A stretch of 48,885 nucleotides of DNA. It comes from an uncultured Bacteroidota bacterium. GTDB taxonomy: Bacteria > Bacteroidota > Bacteroidia > Chitinophagales > Chitinophagaceae. The stretch spans positions 1-48,885 of the forward strand of contig CAIYJV010000030.1 in NCBI GenBank assembly GCA_903926605.1, in the 5' to 3' direction. Position 1 is the first letter of the stretch. Every line of letters begins with the position of its first letter. Made by a program: the position numbers and the translations under genes. Of the stretch, positions 1-9,232 are shown piece after piece. The notes beneath the pieces are model-generated. The model made no database searches. It saw only the letters and a list, made by a program, of their open reading frames with translations, and was not told the DNA's origin.

Positions 1-153
1 GTAGAACGAGCATGGTGGTACATGCGTAAAAAAATAACTCACAATCGGTTCGTGAAATCACTTGACGAACGAAAAGCCGTGTTCTGGAAAATGTTCTCCC
101 ACTTTCAAATACCCAATAGTGAATTAAGAACCGTTTGTGAAATCAATTATTAG
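1..153 (+). mobile_element. IS630-type transposase, C-terminal end (cut by window edge)
   Basis: The frame open from base 1 encodes 50 residues and stops at TAG 151-153. It begins VERAWWYMRKK, continues with HNRF and ends LRTVCEINY. This resembles the end of the IS630-family DDE transposase catalytic domain, where a conserved Glu precedes an Arg and a Trp and is followed by a basic helix and an HNR-like motif. The rest of the gene lies outside the window, so I cannot tell whether the element is intact. I did not identify a terminal inverted repeat to the right. Family assignment is from motif memory. Confidence 0.55.
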
Positions 154-286
154 ACTCTATGTAAATCAGAACAGAGGTTCACTGGCAGCAAGGAAACGGA
201 ATCTGTTTGCAGAACTAAGCAACTTTGAGCTAAGCAGGATGGAAATAGCTTTTAAAGAGATTTTTCAGATTGACCAACAAGGGTAA
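128..286 (+). other. Short open frame overlapping the transposase end, possible gene remnant
   Basis: A frame that opens after a stop at 125-127 runs to TAA 284-286 and encodes about 52 residues rich in Arg, Leu and Glu (for example RLYVNQNRGSL and ELSNFELSRMEIAF). The composition looks protein-like and amphipathic, as if it were the C-terminal tail of a gene whose upstream part was lost. There is no good start codon and it overlaps the transposase frame by about 26 bases. It could also be a chance frame. I do not recognise a family. Confidence 0.2.
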
Positions 287-304
287 AAACGCTCCAGCTT
301 CGAC

Positions 305-1687
305 CTACCTCACCAGCTCATCCGGCAATTCCATTCTTATCCGCCAGTGCTTGGGCAAGTAGTTATTCATTCGGTTACCAAGAGATTTTACCCAACCCAG
401 GCCCAGACCTTCATAGCGTATCTGGTGCCAGCCCTTGTCAGGTACGGCCGCTCCGAAATCTTCTTTCTTCAGAAATCGCAGAGCGTCTTCAATATCAAGA
501 TCCAGATGGGGTATTTCCTTGTTGAGCGCATAGATACTGAGCGCAACATCATGCGCCGGAATCCATTCTTTATGCGCCGGTTGTCCCAGTCGGGTGCCAG
601 CCTTGCGGAGGTAGAGATTCTTCTGCATTAAGTACAGGTCAGCCTCATGTGCCGCCTTCATAAAACTATACGTATCGGTTTCGGCCTTTACCAGCACCAT
701 GTCTTCAGGACAGGAGAACCAGGGCACTTTTTGCAAAAGCGCCTTTTCGTGCGCCGACTTGAATTTTACCTGCTTCACAGTGCCGGTCGCTTCTGTCTTA
801 CGCAGGGCTGCGATAAAAAACCCCTCTCCCCTTATTTCTCCCGGCAAAAATTTGTAGCCATACAAACCTCGTCCGGTAGCTATTTCCCGCATCGACCAAT
901 CGTTGTGCAACGGAATTCTGATTGACTCCATCCCAAATTCCGCACCCAGCCAATCCAGTATCTGCTCGTCTTCCCTGATTGAATAGGAACAGGTAGCATA
1001 AACTAAACATCCCCCGGTCTTCAGTGCGGGCAGCACATCGGCCAGAATGCGTTCCTGCCGTTGCCCGCAAAGTGCCACATTGTCTGTACTCCATTGCTCC
1101 AGCGCATCACGGTCTTTGCGGAAAAGACCCGACCCACTACAAGGAGCATCAACCACGATAATATCGAAATACCCTTCAAGCCGCGAAAAATCCCTCGGAT
1201 CATTGCAGCTCACTATGGTATTGGCATAGCCCCAACGGGTAAGATTTTCTTCCAGAATAGATGCCCGGGTGCGTATCACCTCATTGCTCACCAGCAAGCT
1301 GTCGTTGTCCAGCACAGATGCCAGTAACGTACTCTTGCCACCCGGTGCCGCACAAAGGTCTAAAACCCTGAGGCCAGTCTGCTCGCCCCTTACAAACGCA
1401 GTCACTTCGGCCAAAAACATAGATGAAGCTTCCTGTACATAGTATGCCCCTGCATGATACGCAGGATCTAGTGTGAATACAGGGCGTTTCTCCAGGTATC
1501 TACCGGCATTGCACCAGGGTACACTGGCTGTCTGTCCGAACAAAGCCGTTGGTTTTCGGGGGTTCAGGCGAACTGATGTTTCTGCGGCGGCTCCTTGCGC
1601 TAATACAAATGCTTCTGAATCAAAACCGGGCAGCTTGCTCAGATCGTCCAGAATGGGTTGCGGTATGTGTATGGGTTGCTGGCTCAA
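305..1687 (-). CDS. rsmF: RsmF/NOP2/Sun-family rRNA (cytosine-C5) methyltransferase
   Basis: The 460-residue protein has the hallmarks of SAM-dependent RNA m5C methyltransferases: the SAM-binding loop VLDLCAAPGGKST, the motif IV catalytic cysteine in DAPCSGSGLF, and the second cysteine in motif VI (YATCSYS). A C-terminal extension of about 160 residues matches in length the RsmF/YebU type, which methylates 16S rRNA near the decoding site; the exact target base is inferred. The start codon is TTG: an in-frame TAA lies three codons upstream and the next in-frame Met is near residue 90, inside the fold. The gene begins 6 bases after the GH2 stop, so it is probably the last gene of that operon and translated by coupling. 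Confidence 0.85.
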   Translation of the reverse strand: MSQQPIHIPQPILDDLSKLPGFDSEAFVLAQGAAAETSVRLNPRKPTALFGQTASVPWCNAGRYLEKRPVFTLDPAYHAGAYYVQEASSMFLAEVTAFVRGEQTGLRVLDLCAAPGGKSTLLASVLDNDSLLVSNEVIRTRASILEENLTRWGYANTIVSCNDPRDFSRLEGYFDIIVVDAPCSGSGLFRKDRDALEQWSTDNVALCGQRQERILADVLPALKTGGCLVYATCSYSIREDEQILDWLGAEFGMESIRIPLHNDWSMREIATGRGLYGYKFLPGEIRGEGFFIAALRKTEATGTVKQVKFKSAHEKALLQKVPWFSCPEDMVLVKAETDTYSFMKAAHEADLYLMQKNLYLRKAGTRLGQPAHKEWIPAHDVALSIYALNKEIPHLDLDIEDALRFLKKEDFGAAVPDKGWHQIRYEGLGLGWVKSLGNRMNNYLPKHWRIRMELPDELVR

Positions 1688-1693
1688 TGTGTC

Positions 1694-4378
1694 TTATTTA
1701 GTGGCGCTGCTGGTACCCGCATATTGCTTTTCTACATTCCAGCCCTCAATACAGATCCAGGGCTCTTTACCGGTTGTGGCTTTGTATTCCACCAACACCC
1801 TTTTTTGTTTTCCCGGCAATACGGAGACATAGTTGTCGCTGAAGAAGGCGGGCAGCACCGGTTCTAAAGTCGTGGAACTAACGACCGAAAGATGCATAAA
1901 AAACGCAACCGGATTTGCCGACGGATTCTGGATCGTGAGTTCGGCCAGGCCGGGTTCCAGTATTTTCATAGCGGTACGTATCCTAGCCGGGTTCATCGTT
2001 TGCAGACCCGAATATTTTCCGGTGGCATCCGGTAGCCAATATAGATTCTCGTCTACCGGGAATCCAAAAGCGGAATCTGCAAGCCTAAGATTTACAAAGC
2101 TGCCATGGGGCCGGCTCAGTGAATCGAACTTTGCGCCTTTATCAAAAACGGTCACCGTTTTGTTTTCTCCTGTTTTGCAAAATCCCGACTGTTCGAACAA
2201 CATACCGCCCTTTGTGTCCAGCACCTGTATTTGGTATGCGTTGGTGGTGGATGTGGAGGGATCTGTATTTGTAATTTTTACAGCCTTCTGCACAGGGTCA
2301 TAGAGTATATGGCGGTTTCTGGCGCCTTCCTTTGTGCCAAACATACAGGCGTTGGGCTCCAGATAGTAGTCGTACATCTGCCCCAACATAGCCGTCCACG
2401 GATTTTGTGTCTTCCAGTTTATCACGCCGGTGTACCAGTCCCAGGCATGAATTGCGAAACCTTCCTCCAGCGCGCGGTACTGTACATAATTTACCAATTG
2501 GGCTTTTCGGCAAAAATCTTTCAGACTAGTGGGGTGCCCGTATGCCTCCATAGAGGAGTCGTAGCTCTTATATTTGTGGTAGGCCCATACCGAGTCTATG
2601 TCCCAGCTGTGCGAATGGCTGTTGTATACCGGGATGAGGGTATCTGCTGCCGGCAAAAAGCGCTGGAGTGAAGTGAGTTCCCCTACACCCACCGAACCTA
2701 TTTCGGAGTTGAACGGGTAGGATCTCCGGATGTAGAATGAATCGGGGTCCTGTATACCGTATGGCCCGTCGTGACTTTGGAACGACATACTGTCGGCATT
2801 GGAGTAGGAGAAGAAAATACGGGTTCCGTCCATGCGAGGCAGTATACTATCGCGCATGGCTTTCAAAATGTCCTGCGGTGGTTCTGTTTCATTGCCCCCG
2901 CACCAGATAGCCAGTGAAGGATGATTGCGTAACATGGCTACCTGATCGGCCACGGAATTGATAAAAAGACGATGATCGTCCGGATACCGGCGCCGGGCAA
3001 GTGTATCGTCTTTTTTAAAGGTATCATACCACCTTCCGTTACAATCGCCCGATACCCAAAAATCCTGCATCACCAGTATGCCGTACTTGTCGCAGGCATC
3101 ATAAAATTCCGGTCGTTCGGTAAGGCTGCCGCCCCAAACCCGTATCAGGTTCAGATTCATATCCCGGTGCATACGCACCTCTGCATCATAACGGGCATCC
3201 GTAAACCGCATCATAGCATCGGACGTGATCCAGTTGCCACCACGAATGAATATGGGGCGTCCGTTCACCCGTACCTCCCGGCTCCGGGTATGTTTGTTCC
3301 ACAGCCCGGCTATTTCCCGGATACCGAACTGAACATCCTGTGCATCCTGTTCTTTACTCTTGTTATCTTTAAGCCTGAGGCTGATGTGTTGTAAAGCCTG
3401 CGATCCATAGCCGTTTGGCCACCACAGTTTAGGATCATGTATGGTGTGGTCGGGCAAGGACATATTTAAATCACTTCCCGCGGGCAGATTCACTTTCTTT
3501 TTTACGGTATCTTTTTCCCACACATAGTAAAGCGTGCCTACTATGGGTTTGGCACCTGTGTTTCGTAGCGTGGCCGATACTTTCAGCACTGCGTCGGCCT
3601 GCTTTTTCGAGCCGGGATCGCGCACGCCTTTCACCAGTGTTACTACGTGCGGGTCTTTTATGGCAGCTTCCCCGGTATAGGTAAGCAATACCTTATCCCA
3701 AATACCCGTATTGCGGTCGCGAATAGGTTGTATCCAGTCCCATCCTGCTACATACTGGTTGCTCACGTTGCGGGCAATAGTGCCATCTCCCCCCTGACCG
3801 CCATTGGGATTACCTACAGGATCTGGTGGCATCACCAGTACCGCAATCCTGTTTGCTCCGTCTGCGGCAATAAATGGAGTAATGTTAAAAGTATGGCGCA
3901 GGAACATACCCCTGGCTGTGTCCTTATTCACCTCCTGACCGTTGATATATAACTTGAAACCATAGTTCACCCCACGAAACTGAAGCCACACCTGACTACC
4001 ATCCGTTGATTTCGGGCACTGAAAATCTGTTACAAACCAATAGGTGTAATAATCGCGACCTACATTGTATATGTCGGGAATGCGCTCATTGTTCATTCCA
4101 TAAAAAGGGTCGGGAATCTGCTTGTTTTGCAACAGGCTGGTTTGCACCGTACCCGGCACCGTTGCGTTTATCCACCCATCCGTCGCGCTACCGGGTGCAG
4201 ACAATTCTTTTCCCGTAAGGCCAGACCGGACCTTGGCAGCCTGCTGGCACTTCCACCCTGTGTTCAGTTCGGTGGTTTGCGCTGTCAGGTTCTGAAAACA
4301 GGAGATCGCCAGGAAAGTAAAAACGGTATTGTAGAAGTATTTGTGAATCAATGTGCGGAGTGTTTTCTTGAATATCAT
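1694..4378 (-). CDS. Secreted glycoside hydrolase family 2 (beta-mannosidase / exo-glucosaminidase-like)
   Basis: The protein has 894 residues with a signal peptide (hydrophobic stretch about 14-27, probable cleavage before Q35). A sugar-binding sandwich domain (about 60-235) and an Ig-like domain (about 240-350) precede a TIM barrel starting near GGNWI (381). The barrel carries IRVWGG (412-417), the acid/base Glu497 in WCGGNE, and the probable nucleophile Glu559 in FNSEIG. GH2 retaining enzymes use two glutamates placed this way. The FNSEIG context is closest to the CsxA exo-beta-glucosaminidase and plant endo-beta-mannosidase branch, so the substrate is probably a beta-mannoside or beta-glucosaminide rather than a galactoside; this is inference. 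It sits 40 bases downstream of the glutaminyl cyclase-like gene. Confidence 0.85.
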   Translation of the reverse strand: MIFKKTLRTLIHKYFYNTVFTFLAISCFQNLTAQTTELNTGWKCQQAAKVRSGLTGKELSAPGSATDGWINATVPGTVQTSLLQNKQIPDPFYGMNNERIPDIYNVGRDYYTYWFVTDFQCPKSTDGSQVWLQFRGVNYGFKLYINGQEVNKDTARGMFLRHTFNITPFIAADGANRIAVLVMPPDPVGNPNGGQGGDGTIARNVSNQYVAGWDWIQPIRDRNTGIWDKVLLTYTGEAAIKDPHVVTLVKGVRDPGSKKQADAVLKVSATLRNTGAKPIVGTLYYVWEKDTVKKKVNLPAGSDLNMSLPDHTIHDPKLWWPNGYGSQALQHISLRLKDNKSKEQDAQDVQFGIREIAGLWNKHTRSREVRVNGRPIFIRGGNWITSDAMMRFTDARYDAEVRMHRDMNLNLIRVWGGSLTERPEFYDACDKYGILVMQDFWVSGDCNGRWYDTFKKDDTLARRRYPDDHRLFINSVADQVAMLRNHPSLAIWCGGNETEPPQDILKAMRDSILPRMDGTRIFFSYSNADSMSFQSHDGPYGIQDPDSFYIRRSYPFNSEIGSVGVGELTSLQRFLPAADTLIPVYNSHSHSWDIDSVWAYHKYKSYDSSMEAYGHPTSLKDFCRKAQLVNYVQYRALEEGFAIHAWDWYTGVINWKTQNPWTAMLGQMYDYYLEPNACMFGTKEGARNRHILYDPVQKAVKITNTDPSTSTTNAYQIQVLDTKGGMLFEQSGFCKTGENKTVTVFDKGAKFDSLSRPHGSFVNLRLADSAFGFPVDENLYWLPDATGKYSGLQTMNPARIRTAMKILEPGLAELTIQNPSANPVAFFMHLSVVSSTTLEPVLPAFFSDNYVSVLPGKQKRVLVEYKATTGKEPWICIEGWNVEKQYAGTSSATK

Positions 4379-4418
4379 GAAAGTTATTTATTCCCACACT
4401 ATGACGGGGCGCCGGAGT

Positions 4419-5426
4419 CTAAAGGTTGGCGCCTTCCTCATATATCACTTGCAGCAACGTCTGGCCAACGGCCTTCAGTGTACCACGGTCAATTATCTTC
4501 ATATCGTCTGCATGCGTATGCCAGTGTGGCGCAAATGGATTTTCGGGATCGGGTGTAAGGTTTATGATGTCAATAGTCTTGATCCCTGTTATTCGGTTCA
4601 CCGGCACATGGTCGTCTGTGATGTCGGCTCCCGGCGTGAACTGAAACAATGAGGAATATCCGGCGTGGGCTGCGCACTGCCATACCTTCTGCTGCACATC
4701 GGGTGCATACTTGTTAGACATACCCTCCATCGGGAACCGGGCATCCTTAGCACCCGTCATGTCGAGCAGAATACCGAACATAGCCCTGTATCCGGCTACA
4801 TGCGGGTTTCGCGCCCAGAATTGCGTACCCAGACAATAAGAATCTTCTCCCCACTCGCTGCGACCATAATCTTCCACGTCGGTAAACAGTATGTCCACGC
4901 CCACGTCGGCAGCCAGTTTTCCCTGTGCTTTTATAGCCTGCGCAACGGATATCAATATGGCAGTACCGCTACCGCCGTCATCAGCCGCAAGTATGGGCTT
5001 GTCCTTGTCCTTGGTATCCATATCCGCCCAGGGCCGGCTATCCCAATGGGTGAGGAACAATATGCGTCGCGCAGCCGTAGGGTGAATAACCCCGATGAGA
5101 TTGATACAGGGTAATTTTTTTTTGTCTCCGCCGGTCACGGTCGTCTCCTGTACATAGACCGTATCACAATACCGGGATAGCTCCTGACGCAGCCAGCCGG
5201 CACATTTTTTCTGACCCTCACTGCCGGGAGTCCGGGGGCCGAAGGCCACCTGGTGCGCTACAAAATCGTAGGCGCTGTCTTCCAGAAACTGTGGAACCTG
5301 TAGCGCTGCCGGCGCAGGTTTGTTTTCCTCCGTTTTTGCGGGAGGTGTTGCATTATTGTTGCCACAGCTACTCGCAAAGAGCAAGGCTGCCACAGGAAAA
5401 ATTATTTTAGAAACAGAACGTATCAT
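4419..5426 (-). CDS. Glutaminyl cyclase-like M28-family lipoprotein
   Basis: The 335-residue protein has a lipobox (FASSC, Cys21), so it should be a membrane-anchored lipoprotein of the periplasm. The catalytic domain has FGPRTPGS (62-69), THWDSRPWAD (126-135), a metal-binding Asp in AADDGGSG (about 149-150), DVEDYG with Glu185, SYCLGTQFWARNPH (196-209) and HWHTHADD with the last metal-binding His near 303. This order and the SRPWAD and CLG-FWA-NPH motifs match Bacteroidota type II glutaminyl cyclases better than M28 aminopeptidases. Such enzymes turn N-terminal glutamine into pyroglutamate. An aminopeptidase role remains the alternative. It lies between the Omp28 and GH2 genes on the same strand. 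Confidence 0.75.
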   Translation of the reverse strand: MIRSVSKIIFPVAALLFASSCGNNNATPPAKTEENKPAPAALQVPQFLEDSAYDFVAHQVAFGPRTPGSEGQKKCAGWLRQELSRYCDTVYVQETTVTGGDKKKLPCINLIGVIHPTAARRILFLTHWDSRPWADMDTKDKDKPILAADDGGSGTAILISVAQAIKAQGKLAADVGVDILFTDVEDYGRSEWGEDSYCLGTQFWARNPHVAGYRAMFGILLDMTGAKDARFPMEGMSNKYAPDVQQKVWQCAAHAGYSSLFQFTPGADITDDHVPVNRITGIKTIDIINLTPDPENPFAPHWHTHADDMKIIDRGTLKAVGQTLLQVIYEEGANL

Positions 5427-5447
5427 TGGTGCTTTCAGGATGCCTTA

Positions 5448-6350
5448 TCAGGGTGCCAGCGGAGCCTGCCAGGATTGGTACACATACTGTCCGGCTGAAG
5501 CACCATTTCTATGCACAAATCCTATAACCCGGCAATGCTTGGGTTTCCACGCGGCGTTCAGATGGTACGTATACATTTTCTGCACAACCCTACCTCTTTC
5601 TTTGGGGGAGACCGCCGGCAGTATTTGCTCACCGTAAGGAACCGTAGTTACCAGGTCGCGGAATACACCGTTGTAATTGTAGTTGGCTATGGAGTCGGGG
5701 AATTCCTGCAGGTCAACAAAACTGTCTTCGACAACAGCGATCGAAAGATTTTGTAAAGTAGCTGTCGGTTGCAGATAGGTAATTTTTACTACGATAGTGG
5801 CATTGCGCGATGTGGAATCATACGTGCTGGTCACCAGCAGATTCAGCGAATCGGTCATGGCCAGTTGCGTGTTGGCCATCAGGTTCCAGTTGGCCCTGGG
5901 TATTTGTGTGTTATTCTGGCCATAACATCCGGCCCCTCCGGGCATACGGTCTATGCCGGCAATAGGCATGAACATGAGTGCACTAAATACATTGGCTTCG
6001 ATCTTGGTGGCTACCGAATCCCTGAACCCGTCGTAAAGCTGACCAGGATTGGGAGAAGTCTGACTGAAATCGGTCACAAACATTTCCATAATATTCACTC
6101 TGCCGTGTGCGTTGGCTGCTTCCAGCGGTATTAATACTTCGTCGTGGGCACCGGGACAATTGGAGCATGTGACACCCGTAAAATCCTCTATCAGCACATT
6201 GTGCGGATCTGCTTCAGGAACAGCGCTAGCGGGCAATACATAGGTAGTATCTATAGACACCACATCATGAAGCGAAACAAGGCTGTGATCTTCTTTACAC
6301 CCGGTAAAAACAATAGCCAACAGGCCGAGGCTAAGGGCTGTCTTTTTCAT
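5448..6350 (-). CDS. Omp28-related outer membrane lipoprotein
   Basis: The 300-residue protein starts at ATG 6350; an alternative TTG three codons upstream is less likely. MKKTALSLG leads into a lipobox ending in TGC, so it should be a lipoprotein. After a spacer it has VLIEDFTGVTCSNCPGAH, the thioredoxin-like region with a CxxC pair typical of Omp28-related proteins of Porphyromonas and other Bacteroidota. The exact function of Omp28 proteins is not established; surface adhesin and redox roles have been suggested. It is the first gene of a closely spaced minus-strand run, with only 21 bases to the glutaminyl cyclase-like gene. Confidence 0.8.
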   Translation of the reverse strand: MKKTALSLGLLAIVFTGCKEDHSLVSLHDVVSIDTTYVLPASAVPEADPHNVLIEDFTGVTCSNCPGAHDEVLIPLEAANAHGRVNIMEMFVTDFSQTSPNPGQLYDGFRDSVATKIEANVFSALMFMPIAGIDRMPGGAGCYGQNNTQIPRANWNLMANTQLAMTDSLNLLVTSTYDSTSRNATIVVKITYLQPTATLQNLSIAVVEDSFVDLQEFPDSIANYNYNGVFRDLVTTVPYGEQILPAVSPKERGRVVQKMYTYHLNAAWKPKHCRVIGFVHRNGASAGQYVYQSWQAPLAP

Positions 6351-6633
6351 GCCAGTCAAAATTTTAACGAAAATACGGCATAAAGCTAACTTTTGATAAT
6401 TACGGATGGTGAAAGTACTGTTTTCAGTTTCGACTACATATTAATACCTGCTATTACATTTTGCCGTACTCGCAATTTTTGGTTCCTTGTGACGATATAG
6501 AAAATGGAATTTTGCTATTACAAAAAATAAGCAAATCCCCGAGTAAACATCGAATATTGAACTCGCATCAAAACTTCGGAACGTACCCAAACGTGCGCGT
6601 TAAGAATTAGATCATCATTAATTCGTTTCTGTT

Positions 6634-6641
6634 TAACTTTG
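6634..6641 (+). promoter_or_regulatory. Candidate -7 box for rbfA
   Basis: TAACTTTG matches the Bacteroidota -7 consensus TAnnTTTG and lies 17 bases before the rbfA start codon. No clear TTTG element is present at the usual distance upstream. The rest of the 308-base gap between the divergent Omp28 and rbfA genes (6351-6658) is AT-rich, and I see no other feature in it. Confidence 0.4.
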
Positions 6642-6658
6642 TCGGCTAATCTCGGGTT

Positions 6659-7042
6659 ATGGAAGAAACAAAAAGGCAGAAGCAGGTCGGCAAGCTGGTA
6701 AGGGATGAAATGAGCGACATTTTTCAGCGCGAAGGCATGAACATTGTAGATGGCGGCATGGTATCGATCACCAATGTGATAGTGACACCAGACCTGCTCG
6801 AAGCGCGTATTCACCTCAGTTTCTTTCAGATAAACGATCCGTTGGCACTCCTGAAACGCATTCGCGAAAGGGCCTGGGAGTACCGCAAACAACTGGGACA
6901 ACGCACCCGTAACCAGCTTCGCAGGGTACCGGAGATCTACTTCTATATAGACGATACCCTCGACCATGTGTTCCACATGGAAGAAGTTTTCCGCAAGATC
7001 AAGGAAGAACGCGAGGCCCAGCAGCCACCCACTGACGCCTGA
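6659..7042 (+). CDS. rbfA: Ribosome-binding factor A
   Basis: The 127-residue protein has the RbfA pattern: an N-terminal helix with RQKQVGKLVRDEMSDIF, a central region with VSITNVIVTPDL and the beta strand ARIHLSFF, and the C-terminal RRVPEIYFYIDDTLD. RbfA is a single KH-type domain that binds the 30S subunit during late maturation of the 16S rRNA 5' end and helps cold adaptation. The length is normal. The permease gene starts 21 bases downstream, and this pairing seems common in Bacteroidota. Confidence 0.95.
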   Translation: MEETKRQKQVGKLVRDEMSDIFQREGMNIVDGGMVSITNVIVTPDLLEARIHLSFFQINDPLALLKRIRERAWEYRKQLGQRTRNQLRRVPEIYFYIDDTLDHVFHMEEVFRKIKEEREAQQPPTDA

Positions 7043-7063
7043 TGGCATAACCCATAAACAAGA

Positions 7064-8323
7064 ATGAGAGGCTTTCTGACCCTGCAACTGGCATTAAGAT
7101 ACCTGCGTGGCAAGCGGTCTGCCAATGCGGTGCCGGTATTGTCGCGCATCTCTATGGTGGCCATAGGCATAGGTGCCGCGGCCATGATCATACTCTTTTC
7201 CGTATTCAATGGATTCGAAGGACTGGTAAAAGAAAACTACAAAGCCTTTTATCCGGATCTGCGCATCACACCCAAAAAGGGCAAATTCTTTGCCATCCGC
7301 CCTTCGGCACTTGATTCCATAGCCAAAATAAGCGGCGTCCAGTGCGTCACGACCGTGATCGAGGACAATGTCCTGGCCCGGGAAGACAATATGGGCGGCA
7401 ATAACAAAGGCAACGACAACCAGATAGTCGTGACCCTGAAGGGAATAGACCGGAAGTACATGACGGTAAACGACCTTCACCCATTCCTGTTGCAGCCTAT
7501 CGACTCTGTATCCGAGGGCCAGCCCAACACTGCCCTTGTAGGCGAGCAGATCATGAAGGTCCTGGGCCTCGATTTCAACAATATGTACAGCTACCTCATG
7601 CTGTACTATCTCAACCCCTCCGTCACTAATCCCGAGGCCGATCCCGAGGCCGCATTTCAATCACTGCGACTGCACCCAGCCGGTGCGTTTTCGGTGCTCG
7701 AAGAGTTCGACTCCCGCTACATACTGGCGCCACTATCACTCGCTCAGCAACTGTTTCATGCCGAGGGTCAATACTCCTCTATCGAGATCAAGGCCGTGGC
7801 GGGTCAGGTTCCGGCAATACGTGCAGCCATACATTCTATCCTGGGTGATTCCTGCCGTCTCGACTCGCGTTACGAGCAGAACAAAACCATGTATATGGTC
7901 ATGAATACCGAGAAGTGGGCGGTATATTTTATCCTGCTGCTTGTATTACTCATTGCCTCGTTCAATATGGTCGGCGCCCTCTCCATGCTGGTGCTCGAAA
8001 AGCAAAAAGACCTTTCCATCCTCCGGGCTATGGGTATGCACGATACCCGTATCATTAAGCTCGTGCTCACCGAAGGCGTGCTGTGGGCCCTCACCGGAGG
8101 TTGTACCGGTATTATTCTGGGCAGCGCTGTATGCCTGATACAGGAAAAATTCGGGGTCATTAAGATCAAGGGTTCTTTTTTGGTAGATTCCTATCCCGTG
8201 CGCATGCAGATATCCGATCTGTTCCTCGTGTTCGGGACTATTGTTATTGTCGGACTACTCGCATCAATCTACCCCGCGCTACGCGCCGCCCGGCCAGCCG
8301 ATCCTAGTTTGAAGAGTGGGTAA
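7064..8323 (+). CDS. LolC/LolE-type ABC transporter permease (FtsX-like domain)
   Basis: The 419-residue protein has an N-terminal LALRYLRGKR cytoplasmic patch, a transmembrane helix at about 29-50, a large extracytoplasmic domain of about 220 residues, and three C-terminal helices (about 282-305, 330-355 and 380-402). The segment before the third helix contains EKQKDLSILRAMGM, the coupling region typical of FtsX/MacB/LolC permeases. Such permeases work with a separate ATPase to extract lipoproteins from the inner membrane or to move other envelope substrates. No ATPase gene is present nearby, so the partner must be elsewhere. It is probably cotranscribed with rbfA. Confidence 0.8.
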   Translation: MRGFLTLQLALRYLRGKRSANAVPVLSRISMVAIGIGAAAMIILFSVFNGFEGLVKENYKAFYPDLRITPKKGKFFAIRPSALDSIAKISGVQCVTTVIEDNVLAREDNMGGNNKGNDNQIVVTLKGIDRKYMTVNDLHPFLLQPIDSVSEGQPNTALVGEQIMKVLGLDFNNMYSYLMLYYLNPSVTNPEADPEAAFQSLRLHPAGAFSVLEEFDSRYILAPLSLAQQLFHAEGQYSSIEIKAVAGQVPAIRAAIHSILGDSCRLDSRYEQNKTMYMVMNTEKWAVYFILLLVLLIASFNMVGALSMLVLEKQKDLSILRAMGMHDTRIIKLVLTEGVLWALTGGCTGIILGSAVCLIQEKFGVIKIKGSFLVDSYPVRMQISDLFLVFGTIVIVGLLASIYPALRAARPADPSLKSG

Positions 8324-8444
8324 ATAGGTGGAATTGCCCGGTTATAAATTTTCTTTTATTCATGCCACTTCATTATCAAATAATTTACTCCTGCCAACGA
8401 ATGCTTTTCCGGTGTTAACTTGCAACAAACAAAATCTCGGAATT

Positions 8445-8960
8445 ATGGAAACTTCGAACATTATAGAACAGACCCGGTCGGTCATGGTGAAAATGGTGAC
8501 GGACGCATGGCTTGCGCAGAATGACCGGATAGACAAGCTTGTCGGCAGCCTGACTGATGAGCAGATAGCTGCCCGCACCGCTCCCGACCGCAATACGGGA
8601 ACATATATTTTCGGGCATCTGATCGCCGTGAGCGACCGCATCGTAGAGGCGCTGGGCTGGGGCGGGCGATCTTATCCCGAGCTGGATGAGCCTTTTCTCT
8701 TCAAGCCGGATGGGTCTGACTTGCCCCGTCCGTCCGTTTCGCAGCTTCGTGAGTACTGGACCAACGTAAACAAGACGATCAGCGCGGGCATGGCCACCAT
8801 GCAACCCGCCGACTGGTTTACGCGTCATAGCACGGTCTCGGCCGAGGATTTCGAAAAAGAGCCGCACCGTAATAAACTCAACATCCTGCTGAGCCGTTCC
8901 ATACATACCAGCAATCACCTGGGGCAGCTTACTTATCTTAAGGAAAAGCAAGAGGGATAA
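8445..8960 (+). CDS. DinB-like protein
   Basis: I place the start at ATG 8445 (METSNIIEQT), giving 171 residues, because the open frame upstream looks non-coding. The protein is helical, with a His in FGHLIAVSDR and a C-terminal HTSNHLGQL. DinB-superfamily four-helix bundles bind a metal through three His residues arranged in this way, and the C-terminal HxxxHxGQ pattern is a family hallmark. Many members are metal-dependent thiol transferases or have unknown substrates. No neighbour points to a substrate. Confidence 0.7.
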   Translation: METSNIIEQTRSVMVKMVTDAWLAQNDRIDKLVGSLTDEQIAARTAPDRNTGTYIFGHLIAVSDRIVEALGWGGRSYPELDEPFLFKPDGSDLPRPSVSQLREYWTNVNKTISAGMATMQPADWFTRHSTVSAEDFEKEPHRNKLNILLSRSIHTSNHLGQLTYLKEKQEG

Positions 8961-9058
8961 ATTGCAGTTAGCGGACGGGGCCGCCAACGCTCGCCACTGG
9001 GTCAAGGGTCGCTCTTGGTCCTACAAATTGCCAGCGTCTTGTTGTTCCGGAGGTCATT

Positions 9059-9089
9059 GGCGCGGGTTTTCAGCAGGATAACCCGTGCC
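9059..9089. repeat. Palindromic intergenic repeat (REP-like)
   Basis: GGCGCGGGTT and AACCCGTGCC form 10-base arms with one G-T mismatch around an 11-base loop. The arms resemble the repeat at 42416-42450 (TGGCGCGGG then CCCGTG), so both may belong to one family of short hairpin repeats. The rest of 8961-9232 shows no gene or terminator that I can support. Confidence 0.5.
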
Positions 9090-9232
9090 TAACTAAATAA
9101 CCCGGCATGCCTACCGCCAGGTATGTCAGCGACTGGAATTCAATTTACAATAGGTGAGTTCCGTTTTTTTGGCAAACGGGGTGTTTGAATGTGTTTGGGA
9201 CGAAGCGGGCCGTCCGGTAAATTTCAACCACC

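Noticed and set aside
8328-8444. N-terminal extension of the DinB-like protein
   Set aside because: The extra residues look non-coding and a good ATG exists at 8445.
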